A DNA stretch of 34,514 bases, from NCBI GenBank assembly GCA_964632995.1, contig CAZWDL010000078.1:1-34514 (forward strand), written 5' to 3'. Positions 32,681 to 34,514 of this stretch are shown here, one piece after another. A model generated the notes under the pieces. That model had not been told where the DNA came from, searched no databases, and worked only from the letters and a program-made list of their open reading frames with translations. Both the position numbers and the translations under genes were made by a program. This stretch comes from CAZWDL01 sp964632995 (GTDB lineage: Bacteria; Bacteroidota; Bacteroidia; Chitinophagales; Saprospiraceae). Each line of letters opens with the position of its first letter. Positions within the stretch are counted from its first letter, which is position 1.

Positions 32681-34514
32681 TCAATCTCTCCCCTTCACCG
32701 CACTCGGCGGCACCCCGTACTCCTCCGAGAACGCCTGACTGAAATACACCGGCGAGCTAAAGCCCACCTCATAGGCTACTTCGGAGATATTCAAATCGGA
32801 ATTTTCCAGCATTTTTTTGGCTTTCGCCAAACGCAGCGAACGCAGATAGATCGACGTCGATTTGCCGGTCAGGGCTTTGAGTTTGCGGTGCAGCTGGGTG
32901 CGGCTCATGTTCAAAGTCTGGCACAGTTGCGGGATGCCGAAATGTTCGTCTCTGGGGTGGGCTTCTAGGATATCTTGAACTCTTTGAAGGAAGGCGTCCT
33001 CGCGGGGATGAGTGGAAGAACTGCCGGATTTTTGAAGTCTGGTAGTTCTAGGCTCCCCGGTATACCGCTCCTGCAACAACCGCCGCAGTTCGATCAACTT
33101 TTGCAGGCGGACAAAAAGCTCCTCCTTGTCGAAAGGTTTGGTCAGATAAGCATCGGCTCCCTCTTTCAGGCCCTCGATTTTCGATGCCTGATCCGCCTTG
33201 GCCGTCAGCAGGATGATGGGGATGTGGCTGGTGCGCATGTCTTTTTTCAACGTATCGCAGAGTTCAAAGCCGTCGACCTCCGGCATCATCACGTCGCTGA
33301 TGATGAGGTCCGGGACCAGCTCCAGGGCCCGGTCGATGCCTTCCCGGCCGTTGCGGGCGAAGGCGAGGCGGTAGTCGGCGGCGAGGCAGGATTGGAGATA
33401 GCGAAGGATGTCTTCGTTGTCTTCAACCAAAAGAACCAGAGGAAGCCCTCCTTCGTCTTTGGCAGCAATACCGACCGCCTCCTGTTCGGCGGAAACTGCC
33501 GGTATAAAGGTCTCGATCTCGTCTTTGGCGCTATCCCACTCTTGGAAATGCTCCTTTTCAGCCTTTTGGGTAATTGGAAGCAGTATGTTAAAGGTTGTCC
33601 CATGATTTAGGCGGCTCTCTACTTCGATCGAGCCGCCGAGGAGCTTGGTGAATTCTTTGGTTAAAGTCAGTCCAATCCCGGTACCCTCTCCGCGGCGGGT
33701 GGCGCTGTCATCGGCCTGATAGAAGCGATCGAAGATGTAGGGAAGTTTATCCTTAGGAATACCGATACCGGTGTCTTTGATAGTCAGCAGCAGGTAATTG
33801 GAAGCCGGAGCCGACCAACCCCGGGTTGGGATTCCGCTTTCGGCTTTCGGCTTTCCGATTTGTAAATAAACATCTCCTCCTTCCGGTGTAAACTTGATCG
33901 CATTCGACAGTAAGTTGGAAACGATGGAGAGCAGCTTTTCCGGATCGTAATCCATCACCAGCTCTTTACAGGGACACAAGAAATGTAGCCGTATATCCTT
34001 AGTATTGGCATAGGAGTGGAAGGATTCGGTGATGTAACGCAGGTAGGGCAGGATATCGTCCTGGACAAGCTTAAGGTCCAGCCTGCCGGCATCCATTTTG
34101 GAGAGGTCGAGCAGGCGGTTGATCTGGTTGAGCAATTGCCGGCTGTTGCGATAAATAATGTCGAGTTCGGTGTCAAAAGACTGTTTGGCGCGCTCGCCGA
34201 TCGCATCCGCCATGCCCTGGATGACGGTCAGCGGCGTGCGGAATTCGTGGGTGATATTGGTGTAGAAGCGGGACTTGAACTCGTCGAGCTCGCGCAGGCG
34301 GACGGCTTCGGCGAGGGCCAGGCGGCGCCGGAGTTGAAACCGGTAAAGTGAATAGAGCCCGGCAATGAGCAGCAGGGCATACAGTAGTTGTGACCACCCG
34401 TTCCAGTACCAGGGCGGCCGGATGGTGATAGATAGAGCGATGTCATGTTCGTTCCACATCCCATCGCTATTGGCGGCCCGAACCCGGAAAGTATATCGGC
34501 CCGGATCGAGGTTG
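32681..34514 (-). CDS. Hybrid two-component sensor kinase/response regulator (partial, 5' end outside window)
   Basis: The frame runs off the window edge, so the N-terminal sensor is missing. Visible in order: the end of a Y_Y_Y domain (NLDPGRYTFRVRAANSDG), a transmembrane helix (LLYALLLIAGLYSLYRF), HisKA with FYTNITHEFRTPLTV, HATPase with LLSNAIKFTPEGG, DTGIGIPKDKLPYIFDRF and GTGIGLTLTKEF, a receiver domain with LLVEDNED and the phospho-acceptor in IISDVMMPEVDG, and an AraC-type HTH (QLCQTLNMSRTQLHRKL; VAYEVGFSSPVYFSQAF). This is the one-chain HTCS design common in Bacteroidetes, often controlling polysaccharide use. No sugar-use genes are in the window. All catalytic motifs look intact. Confidence 0.92.
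   Translation of the reverse strand, partial: NLDPGRYTFRVRAANSDGMWNEHDIALSITIRPPWYWNGWSQLLYALLLIAGLYSLYRFQLRRRLALAEAVRLRELDEFKSRFYTNITHEFRTPLTVIQGMADAIGERAKQSFDTELDIIYRNSRQLLNQINRLLDLSKMDAGRLDLKLVQDDILPYLRYITESFHSYANTKDIRLHFLCPCKELVMDYDPEKLLSIVSNLLSNAIKFTPEGGDVYLQIGKPKAESGIPTRGWSAPASNYLLLTIKDTGIGIPKDKLPYIFDRFYQADDSATRRGEGTGIGLTLTKEFTKLLGGSIEVESRLNHGTTFNILLPITQKAEKEHFQEWDSAKDEIETFIPAVSAEQEAVGIAAKDEGGLPLVLLVEDNEDILRYLQSCLAADYRLAFARNGREGIDRALELVPDLIISDVMMPEVDGFELCDTLKKDMRTSHIPIILLTAKADQASKIEGLKEGADAYLTKPFDKEELFVRLQKLIELRRLLQERYTGEPRTTRLQKSGSSSTHPREDAFLQRVQDILEAHPRDEHFGIPQLCQTLNMSRTQLHRKLKALTGKSTSIYLRSLRLAKAKKMLENSDLNISEVAYEVGFSSPVYFSQAFSEEYGVPPSAVKGRD

Overview
The window looks like a chromosomal segment of a Bacteroidetes bacterium, most likely Saprospiraceae/Lewinella-like. 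The main evidence is a hybrid two-component sensor with an AraC-type C-terminus, SPII lipoproteins, few Shine-Dalgarno sites, a moderate GC content and many short palindromic intergenic repeats. The taxonomic call is inference from gene style, not from a marker gene.

Region 1 (66-13974, almost all minus strand) is the most interesting part. It is a run of clan-CD peptidase genes read right to left. It holds a small caspase-like protein that has lost its catalytic His (13264-13974), a 1380-aa alpha/beta-hydrolase + CHAT protein (9084-13226), a one-pass membrane/secreted protein (8044-8634), a DUF697 membrane protein (7384-7866), a 719-aa caspase (4554-6713) and a 1106-aa caspase + alpha/beta-hydrolase fusion (1103-4423). 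A DUF72 protein (66-824) follows. The hydrolase domain sits at the C-terminus of a caspase and at the N-terminus of the CHAT protein, so the two fusions mirror each other. I infer a proteolysis/lipid-hydrolysis conflict or cell-death module. No experimental role can be claimed.

Region 2 (14.3-16.5 kb) carries small unrelated genes: a PGDYG-like protein, a secreted protein and a small lipoprotein.

Region 3 (17.0-23.6 kb) is a defence-flavoured patch with many broken genes. It has a DUF5615 (PIN-like toxin) 3' remnant, a TOTE-type primase 5' remnant, an intact SWIM zinc-finger protein, and an AAA (OLD-like) ATPase followed by a DUF3226/TOPRIM gene with a stop at codon 3. A small companion gene precedes an HNH endonuclease gene with two compensating single-base frameshifts. 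An overlapping minus-strand pair of unknown genes closes the patch.

Region 4 (23.7-29.5 kb) is dense in repeats: foldback elements, a roughly 172-bp tandem repeat, and GC-rich hairpins flanked by a 14-mer. It also has tRNA-Pro(GGG) with a terminator, and an IS110-family element with a plausible bridge RNA upstream of its transposase. The IS lies between an outer-membrane barrel gene and a Big2/DM13 lipoprotein gene that carries an in-frame amber codon.

Region 5 (29.6-34.5 kb) returns to ordinary genes: a cyclic 2,3-diphosphoglycerate synthetase-like GTPase-fold protein, a secreted retropepsin-like aspartic protease, and the 3' part of a hybrid sensor kinase cut by the window edge.
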